Part shown: piece by piece, positions 43,626-55,600 of the stretch | How positions within the stretch are numbered: position 1 is the stretch's first letter | Layout: every line of letters starts with the position of its first letter | Assembly (NCBI RefSeq): GCF_011759505.1 | Contig: NZ_JAAOYO010000001.1 | Location: 186,001 to 250,000 of the forward strand | DNA: 64,000 nucleotides | Direction: 5' to 3' | Origin: Curtobacterium salicis | Lineage (GTDB): Bacteria; Actinomycetota; Actinomycetes; Actinomycetales; Microbacteriaceae | The notes under the pieces: generated by a model | Told to the model about the DNA's origin: nothing | What the model saw: only the letters and a program-made list of their open reading frames with translations | The model's database searches: none | Made by a program: the position numbers and the translations under genes

Positions 43626-45254
43626 ATGGCAGACATCACCATCAGCCCCGATGAGATCCGTGATGCCCTGAAGGACTTCGTCTCGAACTACGAGCCGACG
43701 AAGGCCTCCACGGCCGAGGTCGGGCACGTCACCGACGCCGGTGACGGCATCGCCCACGTCGAAGGCCTCCCCGGCGTCATGGCCAACGAGCTCATCCGCT
43801 TCGCGGACGGCACGCTCGGCCTCGCCCAGAACCTCGACGAGGACTCGATCGGCGCCATCGTGCTCGGCGAGTTCTCCGGCGTCGAAGAGGGCCAGGAAGT
43901 CACCCGCACGGGTGAAGTCCTCTCCGCCCCGGTCGGCGACGCGTTCCTCGGCCGGGTCGTCGACCCGCTCGGCGCTCCGATCGACGGTCTCGGCGAGATC
44001 GCTGCCGAGGGCCGTCGTGCCCTCGAGCTGCAGGCGCCGGGCGTCATGTCCCGCAAGTCGGTCCACGAGCCGATGCAGACCGGCATCAAGGCGATCGACG
44101 CGATGATCCCCGTCGGTCGTGGCCAGCGTCAGCTGATCATCGGTGACCGCCAGACCGGCAAGACGGCCATCGCGATCGACACGATCATCAACCAGAAGGC
44201 CAACTGGGACTCGGGCGACGAGAACAAGCAGGTCCGCTGCATCTACGTCGCCATCGGCCAGAAGGGCTCCACGATCGCCTCCGTCAAGGGTGCGCTCGAG
44301 GACGCCGGCGCGATGGAGTACACGACCATCGTCGCGGCCCCGGCCTCCGACCCGGCCGGCTTCAAGTACCTCGCCCCCTACACCGGTTCGGCCATCGGCC
44401 AGCACTGGATGTACCAGGGCAAGCACGTCCTCATCGTGTTCGACGACCTGTCGAAGCAGGCCGAGGCCTACCGTGCGGTGTCGCTCCTCCTGCGTCGTCC
44501 GCCGGGACGCGAGGCCTACCCGGGCGACGTCTTCTACCTGCACTCCCGTCTGCTGGAGCGTTGCGCGAAGCTGTCCGACGAGCTCGGCGCCGGTTCGATG
44601 ACGGGCCTCCCGATCATCGAGACCAAGGCGAACGACGTCTCGGCGTACATCCCGACCAACGTGATCTCGATCACCGACGGCCAGATCTTCCTGCAGTCGG
44701 ACCTCTTCAACGCGAACCAGCGTCCGGCCGTCGACGTGGGCATCTCGGTGTCCCGCGTCGGTGGTGACGCCCAGGTGAAGTCGATCAAGAAGGTCTCCGG
44801 CACGCTGAAGCTCGAGCTGGCGCAGTACCGCTCGCTCGAGGCCTTCGCGATGTTCGCGTCCGACCTCGACCAGGCATCGCGTCGTCAGCTCGACCGTGGT
44901 GCGCGTCTGACCGAGCTGCTCAAGCAGCCGCAGTACTCGCCGTACCCGGTGGAGGAGCAGGTCGTCTCGATCTGGGCCGGCACCAACGGCAAGCTCGACA
45001 CGGTCCCCGTGCCGGACGTGCTGCGCTTCGAGTCCGAGCTGCTCGACCACCTGCGTCGCAACTCCGACGTGCTCACGACCCTCCGCGAGACGAACCAGCT
45101 CAGCGACGACACCGTCGCGGCGATGTCCAATGAGATCGACGAGTTCACGAAGAGCTTCCAGACGAGCGACGGCAAGACGCTCGGCTCGGAGCAGTTCGAC
45201 GCCGCGGACTCCGAGGACGTTGACCAGGAGCAGATCGTCAAGGGTCGTCGCTAG
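43626..45254 (+). CDS. atpA: ATP synthase subunit alpha (F1)
   Basis: A 542-aa non-catalytic nucleotide-binding subunit of the F1 hexamer with P-loop [13 protein letters not shown] (about 174) and the downstream [12 protein letters not shown] region. The C-terminal ~30 residues form an acidic extension ([17 protein letters not shown]) of the kind seen in actinobacterial alpha subunits. The start has AAGGAAAA upstream. Directly abuts atpG. Confidence 0.97.
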   Translation: MADITISPDEIRDALKDFVSNYEPTKASTAEVGHVTDAGDGIAHVEGLPGVMANELIRFADGTLGLAQNLDEDSIGAIVLGEFSGVEEGQEVTRTGEVLSAPVGDAFLGRVVDPLGAPIDGLGEIAAEGRRALELQAPGVMSRKSVHEPMQTGIKAIDAMIPVGRGQRQLIIGDRQTGKTAIAIDTIINQKANWDSGDENKQVRCIYVAIGQKGSTIASVKGALEDAGAMEYTTIVAAPASDPAGFKYLAPYTGSAIGQHWMYQGKHVLIVFDDLSKQAEAYRAVSLLLRRPPGREAYPGDVFYLHSRLLERCAKLSDELGAGSMTGLPIIETKANDVSAYIPTNVISITDGQIFLQSDLFNANQRPAVDVGISVSRVGGDAQVKSIKKVSGTLKLELAQYRSLEAFAMFASDLDQASRRQLDRGARLTELLKQPQYSPYPVEEQVVSIWAGTNGKLDTVPVPDVLRFESELLDHLRRNSDVLTTLRETNQLSDDTVAAMSNEIDEFTKSFQTSDGKTLGSEQFDAADSEDVDQEQIVKGRR

Positions 45255-47658
<2,404 letters not shown>

Positions 47659-47659
47659 C

Positions 47660-47923
47660 ATGGCGGGTCTCACCGTGAGCGTCGTCTCGGCTGACCGCGA
47701 GGTCTGGTCGGGCGACACCACCATGGTCGTCGCACGGACGACGGAGGGCCAGATCGGCATCCTCGCGGGACACGAGCCGATGCTCGCGATCCTCGCGCAG
47801 GGTCAGGTCCGCATCACGCGGGCCGACGGCTCCACCGTCGCCGTCGACGCCGAGGACGGCTTCCTCTCCGTCGAGCACGACACGGTCACGATCGTGGCGC
47901 GGCAGGCCGCGCTGGCGTCCTGA
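47660..47923 (+). CDS. atpC: ATP synthase subunit epsilon
   Basis: An 87-aa short form consisting only of the N-terminal beta-sandwich (VSVVSADREVWSG, IGILAGHEPMLAIL, FLSVEHDTVTIVA); the C-terminal helical hairpin that brakes the enzyme in E. coli is missing, as in many actinobacteria. It starts 1 bp after the atpD stop codon. The stop (TGA, 47921-47923) overlaps the proposed CTG start of yaaA. Confidence 0.94.
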   Translation: MAGLTVSVVSADREVWSGDTTMVVARTTEGQIGILAGHEPMLAILAQGQVRITRADGSTVAVDAEDGFLSVEHDTVTIVARQAALAS

Positions 47924-48690
47924 CCGGACTGACCGTCCTCCTCCCGCCGTCCGAGACGAAGCGGGAGGGCGGGGACACGGAGCGCACCCTCGACCTGGGT
48001 GGGCTCTCGTTCCCGGAACTGGCCACAGAGCGGGCCGCGGTGATCACCGCGGCCCGCTCCGTCAGTTCCGAGGAGACCTCTGCACGGACGGCGTTGAAGC
48101 TCGGCCCGAAGTCGATCGCGGAGCGACTCCGCAACCTGGTCCTCGAGACCAGCCCGACGATGCCCGCGATCGAGCGCTACACCGGGGTGCTCTACGACCC
48201 GCTGGACGCTCCGGCCGCGGACGCGTCGACGCGTGCCTGGTGGGACCGGCACGTGATCGTGCAGTCCGCGATGTTCGGGCCCATCGGCGCCGGCGACCTG
48301 ATCCCGGCGTACCGCCTGTCGCACGACTCCCGGCTGCCCGGTGTCCGGCTCGCGTCGCACTGGCCCGCTCCGGCCGGAGCCGCGCTGGCGGCCCGTGCGC
48401 CCGGGTTGGTCCTCGACCTCCGCTCCGAGGGCTACCGGTCCCTGGGGCCGGTGCCGGACGCCGTACCGCTGCGCGTGGTCAGCGTCGGCGGGGACGGACG
48501 CCGCAAGGCCCTGAACCACTGGAACAAGACGGCCAAGGGCCGGCTGGTCTCGCTGCTCGCGCGGACCGGGGCGGCGGTGTCCTCGATGGCGGAACTGACC
48601 GCTTGGGCAGCTGCGCACGGGGTCGTCGTCGAACCGGTCGGGGACGGCTGGGACCTCGTCGCCGAGAGCCTCGAGCCCGTGTCGGTCTGA
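47920..48690 (+). CDS. yaaA: Peroxide stress protein YaaA (DUF328)
   Basis: The frame encodes LTGLTVLLPPSETKREGGD at its beginning, which is the family N-terminus (LxPPSETK), and later family features around VLYDPLDAP and ALNHWNKTAKGRL. YaaA lowers free iron and oxidative damage in E. coli. No ATG, GTG or TTG exists upstream of this sequence in frame. The nearest possible starts are CTG 47920 (overlapping the atpC stop as CTGA, 256 aa) and CTG 47929. The first GTG, at 48040, would remove the conserved N-terminus. I therefore propose a CTG start with translational coupling to atpC. A sequencing or assembly error is the alternative. Confidence 0.82.
   Translation: MTGLTVLLPPSETKREGGDTERTLDLGGLSFPELATERAAVITAARSVSSEETSARTALKLGPKSIAERLRNLVLETSPTMPAIERYTGVLYDPLDAPAADASTRAWWDRHVIVQSAMFGPIGAGDLIPAYRLSHDSRLPGVRLASHWPAPAGAALAARAPGLVLDLRSEGYRSLGPVPDAVPLRVVSVGGDGRRKALNHWNKTAKGRLVSLLARTGAAVSSMAELTAWAAAHGVVVEPVGDGWDLVAESLEPVSV
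48028..48059. promoter_or_regulatory. 32-bp perfect palindrome inside yaaA
   Basis: Arms GAGCGGGCCGCGGTGA (48028-48043) and its exact complement (48044-48059) meet without a spacer. In RNA this would fold as a GC-rich hairpin of about 14 bp with a 4-nt loop. It lies 105 bp after the atpC stop and within the yaaA reading frame (encoding ERAAVITAARS). It could attenuate transcription leaving the ATP synthase operon or bind a dimeric protein. No T-run follows. Confidence 0.75.
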
Positions 48691-48841
48691 CCGGCTCACG
48701 GCCGTGCCGCGCACCGGCGGTCGCGGACCGTCCCGGTCCGGCCCCGGACCCGTCCTGCACAGCGGGTTCGGCGCGGCGGTCCCTCCACCGATCACGACGG
48801 GCGCACTCCCGGGAGGCACGTCCCGCGTCAGGCTCATCGGC

Positions 48842-49402
48842 ATGAGAACCAGCGACGCAACCGTCCTCCCGCCGGCCGCTCCGGCCGCCTTCATCCGGTA
48901 CAGCCACGAGATCGCCGCCGCGATCACCCTGCCCGCGGGAGCGCGCGCACTCGTCGCACCCGGCCCACTGACGGTGGCCGGCGGGGTGGCGATCACCACG
49001 GCGTGCGCCGCGCTGTCGACACGGCTCGCCCTGCTCGCGTTCCTGGCCGACCCCGATGCCGACGAGCCGATCGGCATCACCGGACACGATCCGTTCACCG
49101 AGCCGATGCCACCGGCGCTCCTCGGTCGCGGCCCCGCCCCGGACCGTGACCGCGTGCGCCGTGCGGGGGACCGGTGCGTCGAGGCGTGGCGCCGCTGGTC
49201 GCAGACGGATGACTCGGGACAGTCCGTGGTCGGCGTCAGCGGTGCACTCGGACTCGGCGCGTGGTGTGCCTGGGCGCTCGGCTCCGAGCTCCGTGCCGCG
49301 ACCCGTGCGCGGTACGCGCTCGACCTCCGCGACGACGACCCCCTGGCCCGCCTGGTGCTCCGGAGTTGCGGGGTGCACGTCAGACCGGCGTGGCGTGGCT
49401 GA
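48842..49402 (+). CDS. Hypothetical protein, possibly DUF4192-like
   Basis: A 186-aa protein from an ATG at 48842. No signal peptide or clear membrane segment. The C-terminal part (GALGLGAWCAWALGSELRAATRARYALDLRDDDPLARLVLRSCGVHVRPAW) has the spacing of the end of actinobacterial DUF4192 proteins, with alternating Ala/Trp helices and DPLARL, but the match is by eye and weak. It lies 151 bp after yaaA and 53 bp before the FHA gene. Confidence 0.65.
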   Translation: MRTSDATVLPPAAPAAFIRYSHEIAAAITLPAGARALVAPGPLTVAGGVAITTACAALSTRLALLAFLADPDADEPIGITGHDPFTEPMPPALLGRGPAPDRDRVRRAGDRCVEAWRRWSQTDDSGQSVVGVSGALGLGAWCAWALGSELRAATRARYALDLRDDDPLARLVLRSCGVHVRPAWRG

Positions 49403-49423
49403 GATCGGGTGCACCGCATCGTC

Positions 49424-49429
49424 TACGGT
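49424..49429 (+). promoter_or_regulatory. -10-like TACGGT upstream of the FHA gene
   Basis: TACGGT precedes a good ribosome-binding site GGAAGGAGC (49442-49450) and the GTG at 49456. It is a candidate start for transcription of the FHA-phosphatase-kinase island. No -35 element is apparent. Confidence 0.35.
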
Positions 49430-49455
49430 TGTGGTGCCGACGGAAGGAGCCGCAC

Positions 49456-50115
49456 GTGCAGGACGACGAGGACCAGCTCGACGACACCGTGCTGCGTGCG
49501 GCAGGGACACGGGGGCTCGACTCGGGCTCGTCCGGCTCGGGCTCGTTCGGATCTGGGTCGTCCGGCTCGGTTTCGTCCGGCTCCGGGGCGTTCGACCCCG
49601 ATCGTCCGGACGACGGGCTCGACGACACCGTGCTCGGTGCCGGGCGACACCGGGCTCCGGCGGCCGCGGCGGCCCCGGCGTCTCCGGCGTCATCGGCGTC
49701 ATCCACGCCCGACGTCGAGCGGGCCCTCCCGGCACCGGTCCCGTCGATCCGGATCGGCACGCGCACCATCCGGTTGGACCACCCGGTCGTCGTCGGCCGC
49801 CGCCCCGGACTGCCCCGGGTCGTCCAGGGTCCCGTCCCGGAACTCGTGACGGTTCCCTCGCCCACCGGACTGGTCTCGTCGTCGCACGTGCGGTTCCACG
49901 CGTCCGGACCGACCGCCGTCATCGACGACCTGCACGCGACCAACGGCACGGTCGTCCGCGCCCCGGGCGCCCCGCCGCACCGGATGCCCGCGGGCGCCTC
50001 GATGGTCGTGCTGACCGGTACGGTTGTCGACATCGGGGACGGCGCCACCATCGAGGTGCTGTCGCCGTACCTGCGGTCCGTCCCTCCGGGCGGCCGCGAG
50101 TCGTCCGGACCCTGA
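49456..50115 (+). CDS. FHA-domain protein
   Basis: A 219-aa protein. The first ~90 residues are low complexity: acidic LDDTVL (twice), with a Gly/Ser repeat between them. An FHA domain follows (about 97-205) with VGRRPGL, the phosphothreonine-contacting SSSHVRF, and HATNGTVV, so the key Arg, Ser, His and Asn are present. FHA domains bind phosphothreonine. The two DDTVL motifs resemble kinase substrate sites, so the kinase encoded at 51180 may phosphorylate it. Confidence 0.88.
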   Translation: MQDDEDQLDDTVLRAAGTRGLDSGSSGSGSFGSGSSGSVSSGSGAFDPDRPDDGLDDTVLGAGRHRAPAAAAAPASPASSASSTPDVERALPAPVPSIRIGTRTIRLDHPVVVGRRPGLPRVVQGPVPELVTVPSPTGLVSSSHVRFHASGPTAVIDDLHATNGTVVRAPGAPPHRMPAGASMVVLTGTVVDIGDGATIEVLSPYLRSVPPGGRESSGP

Positions 50116-50173
50116 CCGTCTCCACCGTCCACCCCGGTCCGTCCCGAACCCCCCCAGAGAGCGACCCTGAACC

Positions 50174-51001
50174 GTGACCGAACTCGGCCGTGCTGCCTCC
50201 GCCCACGCCATCGACCTGCCCGATGGCAACGGTGCGACGCTCACCCTGTCCTGGGGCGCGGCGACCGACGTCGGACGTCGTCGTGACCACAACGAGGACA
50301 GCTACATCGTCGACGCCCCCTACTTCGTGGTCGCGGACGGCATGGGCGGGCACCTCGCCGGCGACCGCGCGTCGGACGCCGTCGTCCGGCGCCTCGGCGA
50401 CTCCACCGACGAACCCTTCGCCTCGCGCCAGACCATCCAGCGGGCGTTGCTGCTCGCCACGGCCGACATCGAGCGTGCCGCCGGTGGCAACGCGCTCGGG
50501 GCCGGGACGACCGTGACCGGACTGGCACTCGTCGCACTCCAGGGACAGCCCTCGGCGCTCGTGTTCAACGTCGGTGACTCGCGCACCTACCGCAGCGAAG
50601 CGGGCGCACCGCTGAAGCGACTCACCATCGACCACTCCGTCGTGCAGGAGATGGTGGACGCCGGAGTCCTGCGGGCCGAGGACGCGGAGTCCCACCCCGA
50701 CAGCAACGTGATCACGCGCGCCGTCGGCTTCGGCGAGCCGCCGGAGCCGGACTGGTGGACGATCCCGCTGCGCACCGGCGACCGCTACGTGGTGTGCTCG
50801 GACGGTCTGACCAAGGAGATCGGCGACGTCGGGATCTCGCGGATCGCCGCGAAGGTCGACGAACCGCAGGAGCTCGCCGAGCGCCTGGTCGGGGACGCCG
50901 TCATCGCCGGTGGACGTGACAACGTCACGGTCGTGGTGCTGCAGGTCGACGACGCCCCCGCGATCGCCGACGACGTCGACGACACGCTGCCGCGCCACTG
51001 A
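50174..51001 (+). CDS. PP2C-family Ser/Thr protein phosphatase
   Basis: A 275-aa cytoplasmic phosphatase with all PP2C metal-binding motifs: RRDHNEDS (Glu41, Asp42), ADGMGG (Asp55), GDSRTY, CSDGL and GRDNVTVVV. There is no membrane segment, unlike mycobacterial PstP. It probably removes phosphates placed by the kinase encoded next. It starts at a GTG 58 bp after the FHA gene. Confidence 0.93.
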   Translation: MTELGRAASAHAIDLPDGNGATLTLSWGAATDVGRRRDHNEDSYIVDAPYFVVADGMGGHLAGDRASDAVVRRLGDSTDEPFASRQTIQRALLLATADIERAAGGNALGAGTTVTGLALVALQGQPSALVFNVGDSRTYRSEAGAPLKRLTIDHSVVQEMVDAGVLRAEDAESHPDSNVITRAVGFGEPPEPDWWTIPLRTGDRYVVCSDGLTKEIGDVGISRIAAKVDEPQELAERLVGDAVIAGGRDNVTVVVLQVDDAPAIADDVDDTLPRH

Positions 51002-51126
51002 TCCTGCGGCCCGCAGGCCGTCGCGGCGGGCGACCGGCACCGGGCATCCGTCGAGCCGCCGCTCGACACCGCTGTCGGCTGTCCACGGATGACGTCCTGC
51101 GGACCGGTCTGCGCCTCCAGGCCCGG

Positions 51127-51132
51127 TAGATT
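51127..51132 (+). promoter_or_regulatory. -10-like TAGATT upstream of the kinase gene
   Basis: TAGATT lies 48 nt before the ATG at 51180, in the 178-bp gap after the phosphatase gene. GGGAAGGAG (51167-51174) provides a strong ribosome-binding site. It could be the main promoter for the overlapping block of genes 51180-64000. No -35 is evident. Confidence 0.4.
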
Positions 51133-51179
51133 CCCCATCAGGTTCCGTGACCACGCCACTCAGTCGGGAAGGAGCGTCC

Positions 51180-52607
51180 ATGGCCCGCAGACTGCCGTCG
51201 ACCCCTCCTGTGATCCCGGGCTTCAGCCCGGTGCACGTGCTCGGCTCCGGGGGCTTCGCCGACGTCTTCCTCTACGAGCAGGACATGCCCCGTCGACAGG
51301 TCGCGGTGAAGGTGTTGCTCGACGAGATCGTGGACGACCGGGTCCGACAGATGTTCCAGGCCGAGGCGAACCTCATGGCCCGGCTCAGCACGCACCCGTC
51401 GATCCTCACGGTCTTCCAGGCCAGCGTCGCCGCGGACGGTCGTCCCTACCTCGTGATGGAGCTGTGCTCGGCGTCGATCAGTGAGCGGTACCGCCGCGAG
51501 CCGGTCCCCGTGTCCCAGGTGCTCTCGGTCGGGGTCCGGATCGGAGCCGCACTCGAGACGGCGCACCGCGAAGGGGTGCTGCACCGCGACGTGAAGCCCT
51601 CGAACATCCTGCTCACCGCGTACGGCAACCCGGTCCTGTCCGACTTCGGCATCGCCGCCACCCTGGGCGAGGCAGACCCCGACGAGCCCATCGGCATGTC
51701 CATCCCGTGGTCGGCCCCCGAGGTCCTCGCGGACGAGTCCCGCGGCACCATCCAGTCAGAGGTGTACTCGCTCGCGGCGACCGTCTCCTCCCTGCTCGCC
51801 GGTCGCAGCCCGTTCGAGGTGCCGGGCGGGAAGAACGGCGCCGCGGACCTCATGGCGCGCATCGACAAGGGCGGACCACGACCGACCGGACGACCGGACG
51901 TGCCGCCGACGCTGGAGCGTGTGCTCGCCGGAGCGATGGCCCGACGACCGCGGGACCGCCCGTCGACGGTGATGGACCTCGTGCGCGGGTTCCAGCAGGT
52001 CGAGGCCGAGCTCGGGCTGCCCCAGACCCCGGCCGAGGTGGCGGTGGAGGCCTGGGCCGTCACCACGCCGTCGCGCCCCGGCGAGCAGACGGTCGTCGCG
52101 GGGCCCGGCGGGACGTCCGCCGGAGTCGGTTCCCCGACGGGCCGGCGTGCCCGGAACCGGCACGCGCTCCGTGGCGGGACGGTGGCCAGCGCGTCGCAGA
52201 GCGTCGGCACGGTGCACCGGACGGCATCGACCGCGCGCGGGCGACGGCATCCCCGCGCCGCCCTCGTCTGGGCCACGGTCCTCTCCGCCGTCGTGGTCGT
52301 CGCGCTGGCCGTCACCACCGCGGTCGTCCTCACCCGTGGCGGTGGCGACACCGTCCCGGTCGTGTCCGACCTGCGTGCGACCGCAGGCGGCTCCGCCGTG
52401 ACCTTCCGGTGGACCGATCCGGGCCTCCGACCGGGCGACACCTTCGTGGTGACCGCCGACGGGACGACCAGCCAGCAGTCCGGCACGACGTTCGTCGCGA
52501 CCGGGCGGCCCGGCGTGGAGCAGTGCATCCGGGTCGCGGTGAACCGTGACGGCCGGACGGGGACGAACAGCCCCGAACGGTGCGGCACGATCGGTGGCGC
52601 CCGGTGA
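51180..52607 (+). CDS. Membrane-anchored Ser/Thr protein kinase
   Basis: A 475-aa Hanks-type kinase: glycine loop GSGGFADV (22-29), Lys44 in VAVK, Glu62, catalytic HRDVKPSNILL (135-145), DFG (155-157) and APE (179-181). After the catalytic domain (to about 280) comes a basic linker, one transmembrane helix (about 360-383) and a ~90-aa extracellular beta-sandwich (VVSDLRATAGGSAVTFRWTDPG) like a fibronectin III domain, with no PASTA repeats. So the sensor differs from PknB. The ATG at 51180 has the best ribosome-binding site. It overlaps the next gene by 4 bp. Confidence 0.92.
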   Translation: MARRLPSTPPVIPGFSPVHVLGSGGFADVFLYEQDMPRRQVAVKVLLDEIVDDRVRQMFQAEANLMARLSTHPSILTVFQASVAADGRPYLVMELCSASISERYRREPVPVSQVLSVGVRIGAALETAHREGVLHRDVKPSNILLTAYGNPVLSDFGIAATLGEADPDEPIGMSIPWSAPEVLADESRGTIQSEVYSLAATVSSLLAGRSPFEVPGGKNGAADLMARIDKGGPRPTGRPDVPPTLERVLAGAMARRPRDRPSTVMDLVRGFQQVEAELGLPQTPAEVAVEAWAVTTPSRPGEQTVVAGPGGTSAGVGSPTGRRARNRHALRGGTVASASQSVGTVHRTASTARGRRHPRAALVWATVLSAVVVVALAVTTAVVLTRGGGDTVPVVSDLRATAGGSAVTFRWTDPGLRPGDTFVVTADGTTSQQSGTTFVATGRPGVEQCIRVAVNRDGRTGTNSPERCGTIGGAR

Positions 52608-55600
52608 TCCGGCGCCTGCTGGCCGCCCGTCGGTCGGCGACGGTGACGACCGTGGTCGCCGTCGTGGTCGGCGCGGTCGTCGCGGGCACGGCGCTCGTGT
52701 CGAACGGCTACCACGCGCAGCGCGTCGACCTCGGGGACGGCACGGTCTGGGTGCCCTCCGCCCAGTACGGTGCCGTCGGACGGGTCAACCCGCAGGTGCT
52801 CGAGCTCAACACGGCGGTGGAGACCTCCTCGGACACGACCTCCGTCCTGCAGCACGGCTCGGTGGTCTACGCCGTCGACCAGACCAAGGGGACGGTCGCC
52901 CGCGTCGACGTCGCCGACGCCACCCTCGGTGACGCCGTCACCCTCCCCACGGGGACGCCCACCGTCCTGCTCGCCGGGGACACGGCCGTGATCGGCAACG
53001 CGGAGACCGGCGGCCTCTGGACCACTCCCGCTGCCGCGCTCGACGAGTTCGACGCCTCGACGGACCCGCAACTGACCCTCGGCGCGGACGCCGTGTTCGA
53101 CGCCTCGGCGGACCACGTGGCCGTCTACTCGCCGCGCACCGGCACCGCGTCCCTCGTGGCACTCGGGGACACCCCGACCGTCGAACGGCGCTCCACCGTC
53201 CGGATGGACCGGACGCACGACTTCCAGGTGGCCACCGTCGGCGACCACCTCGCCGTGCTCGACCGGACCGACGGCGTGCTCTCTGTCGACGGACGGTCCG
53301 TGGACCTCGGTGCACGCGTCGGTTCCGCTCCGGCGCTGCAGCAGTCCGCGGTCACGGGCGACGACGTCACGGTGGCGGGGAGCGCCGGGATGGTCCGCGT
53401 GTCCGCGTCCGGCGCCCTCGAGCAGTCGGCCCTCGCGGTGTCCGGCCGAGCGGCTCGGCCCTGGACGGACGGCCGCTGCACGTTCGCGGCGTGGAGCGGC
53501 GGCCAGGCGCTCGACACGTGTGACGGTCGCGCGCTGCAGGACCTCGACCGCGTGCCCGGTGGTGCCGCGCTCCAGGTCGTGCACAACGGGGCTGCCGTCG
53601 TCGCCAACGACCCGGCAACGGGTCGGTCCTGGGCGATCGACCGCAGCGGGCAGCTCATCGACAACTGGGGTGACCTGGTCGACCAACAGGACGACCAGCA
53701 GCAGGAGCGTGCCTCCGACGACGACCCGGAGGTCGAGAAGGAGCAGGCCCCGCCCGTCGCGGTCGACGACGCGCTCGGCGCCCGTCCGGGACGCACCACG
53801 ACCCTCCCGGTCCTCCTCAACGACCACGACCCGAACGGTGACCCGCTCGTCGTCAGCGACGTGACGGACGTCGACGAGTCCCTGGCGCGTGTGGCCGTCG
53901 TCACCGACGGCCAGCAGTTGCAGATCACCCTGCCCGCGGCCGCGACCGGGGTCGTCTCCTTCCGGTACACGATCACGGACGGCAACGGCGGATCGGCGAC
54001 GGCGACGGTCCGGGTGTCCGTCCGGCCGCAGTCCGAGAACGAGCCGCCCCGGCAGGTCCGCGACACCCGAGCCGACGTCGTCCGGGGCGGCCACGTCTCG
54101 ACGAACGTCCTCGGCGACTGGGTCGACCCCGACGGCGACCCGGTGTACCTCGAGTCGGCGGAGCCGTCCGACGGCGACCACACCTCGACGACGCCCGACG
54201 GTCTGCTCGACTACCGGAACGACAGCGGCCGGACCGGCGACCGCGTGCAGCAGATCACCGTCAGTGACGGCCGCGACGCCGGACGGGGCTCGGTGACGGT
54301 GGCGGTCGCGGCCCAGGGCGAGGTGCCGCTCCGCGCCGAGGGGTTCCCGGTCAGCGGGTACGCCGACAAGCCGTTCAGCATCGAACCGCTCGACCACGTC
54401 CGCGGCGGCAACGGCGCGGTCACCCTGACGAGCGTGTCGTCGGCACCCGGGCTGACCGTCACACCCGGCTACGACACCGGCACCGTGCGCATCGGAGCGC
54501 GGACGCCGGGGGACTGGCAGCTGGAGTACACCGTCTCCGACGGCACGAAGACCGCCAGCGGCGTCGTCCGGATCACCGTGCTCGCGCCTCCCGACGCGTC
54601 CGCAGCCCCGGTCACCACCCCGAAGACGGTGTTCGTGACCACCCTCTCGTCCAAGGACACCGACGTCACGGCAACGGACTTCGACCCGGCCGGCGGCGTG
54701 CTCCTCGTCACCGGCCTCGACGGTCCTCCCGACGGCTCCGGGGTGACGGCGGACGTCATCGACCAGCACATCGTCCGGGTGAGCCTCACCGCGCCGCTCG
54801 AGGGACCGGTCTCGTTCGGGTACACGGTCTCGAACGGGCTCGCGACGGCCACGGGCACGATCACCGTCGTCGAGATCCCCGAGCCCGACCGGATCCAGCC
54901 CCCGGTCGCCCAGCCCGACACGGCCACCGTCCGCGTCGGAGCCGTCACCGACGTCGACGTGCTCGCCAACGACACCCAGCCCGAGGGCGGCGCGATCTCC
55001 CTCCTGCCCGACCTCGTCCAGGACGTGCCCCGCGGCGGTGGGCTCCTCTTCGTCTCCGGGGACCACCTGCGCTACCTCGCCCCGAACACACCGGGCACGT
55101 ACACGGCTGTGTACCGGGTCGCCGGGCCGGACGGGCAGACCGCTGACGCAACGGTCTCCGTGTCGGTCCGTGACCGCGACCGTGCGACGAACGGTGCCCC
55201 GGTGCCGCAGACCGTGACGGCCCGGGTGGTCGCGGGGCAGTCGGTCCGCGTCACCGTGCCGCTCGTCGGCATCGACCCCGACGGCGACTCGGTCCAGCTC
55301 GTCGGCGTGGCGTCCAACCCGGAGAAGGGCGCGGTCGCGGACGTCACGTCCGATTCGGTGACCTACGAGGCGGGGGACTACTCCGCCGGTACCGACGAGT
55401 TCACGTACACCGTCGTCGACGCGCTGGGCGCACGTGCGAGCGGCACGGTCCGGATCGGCATCGCGCCACGCGCGGACCAGGCGGGGCGCCCGGTCGCCGA
55501 GGCCGACCACGTCACGATCCGTCCCGGCGGTTCCGTGGCGGTCCGGGTGCTGCAGAACGACTCCGACCCGGAGGGTGGTCGGCTCACCGTCACCGCCGTC

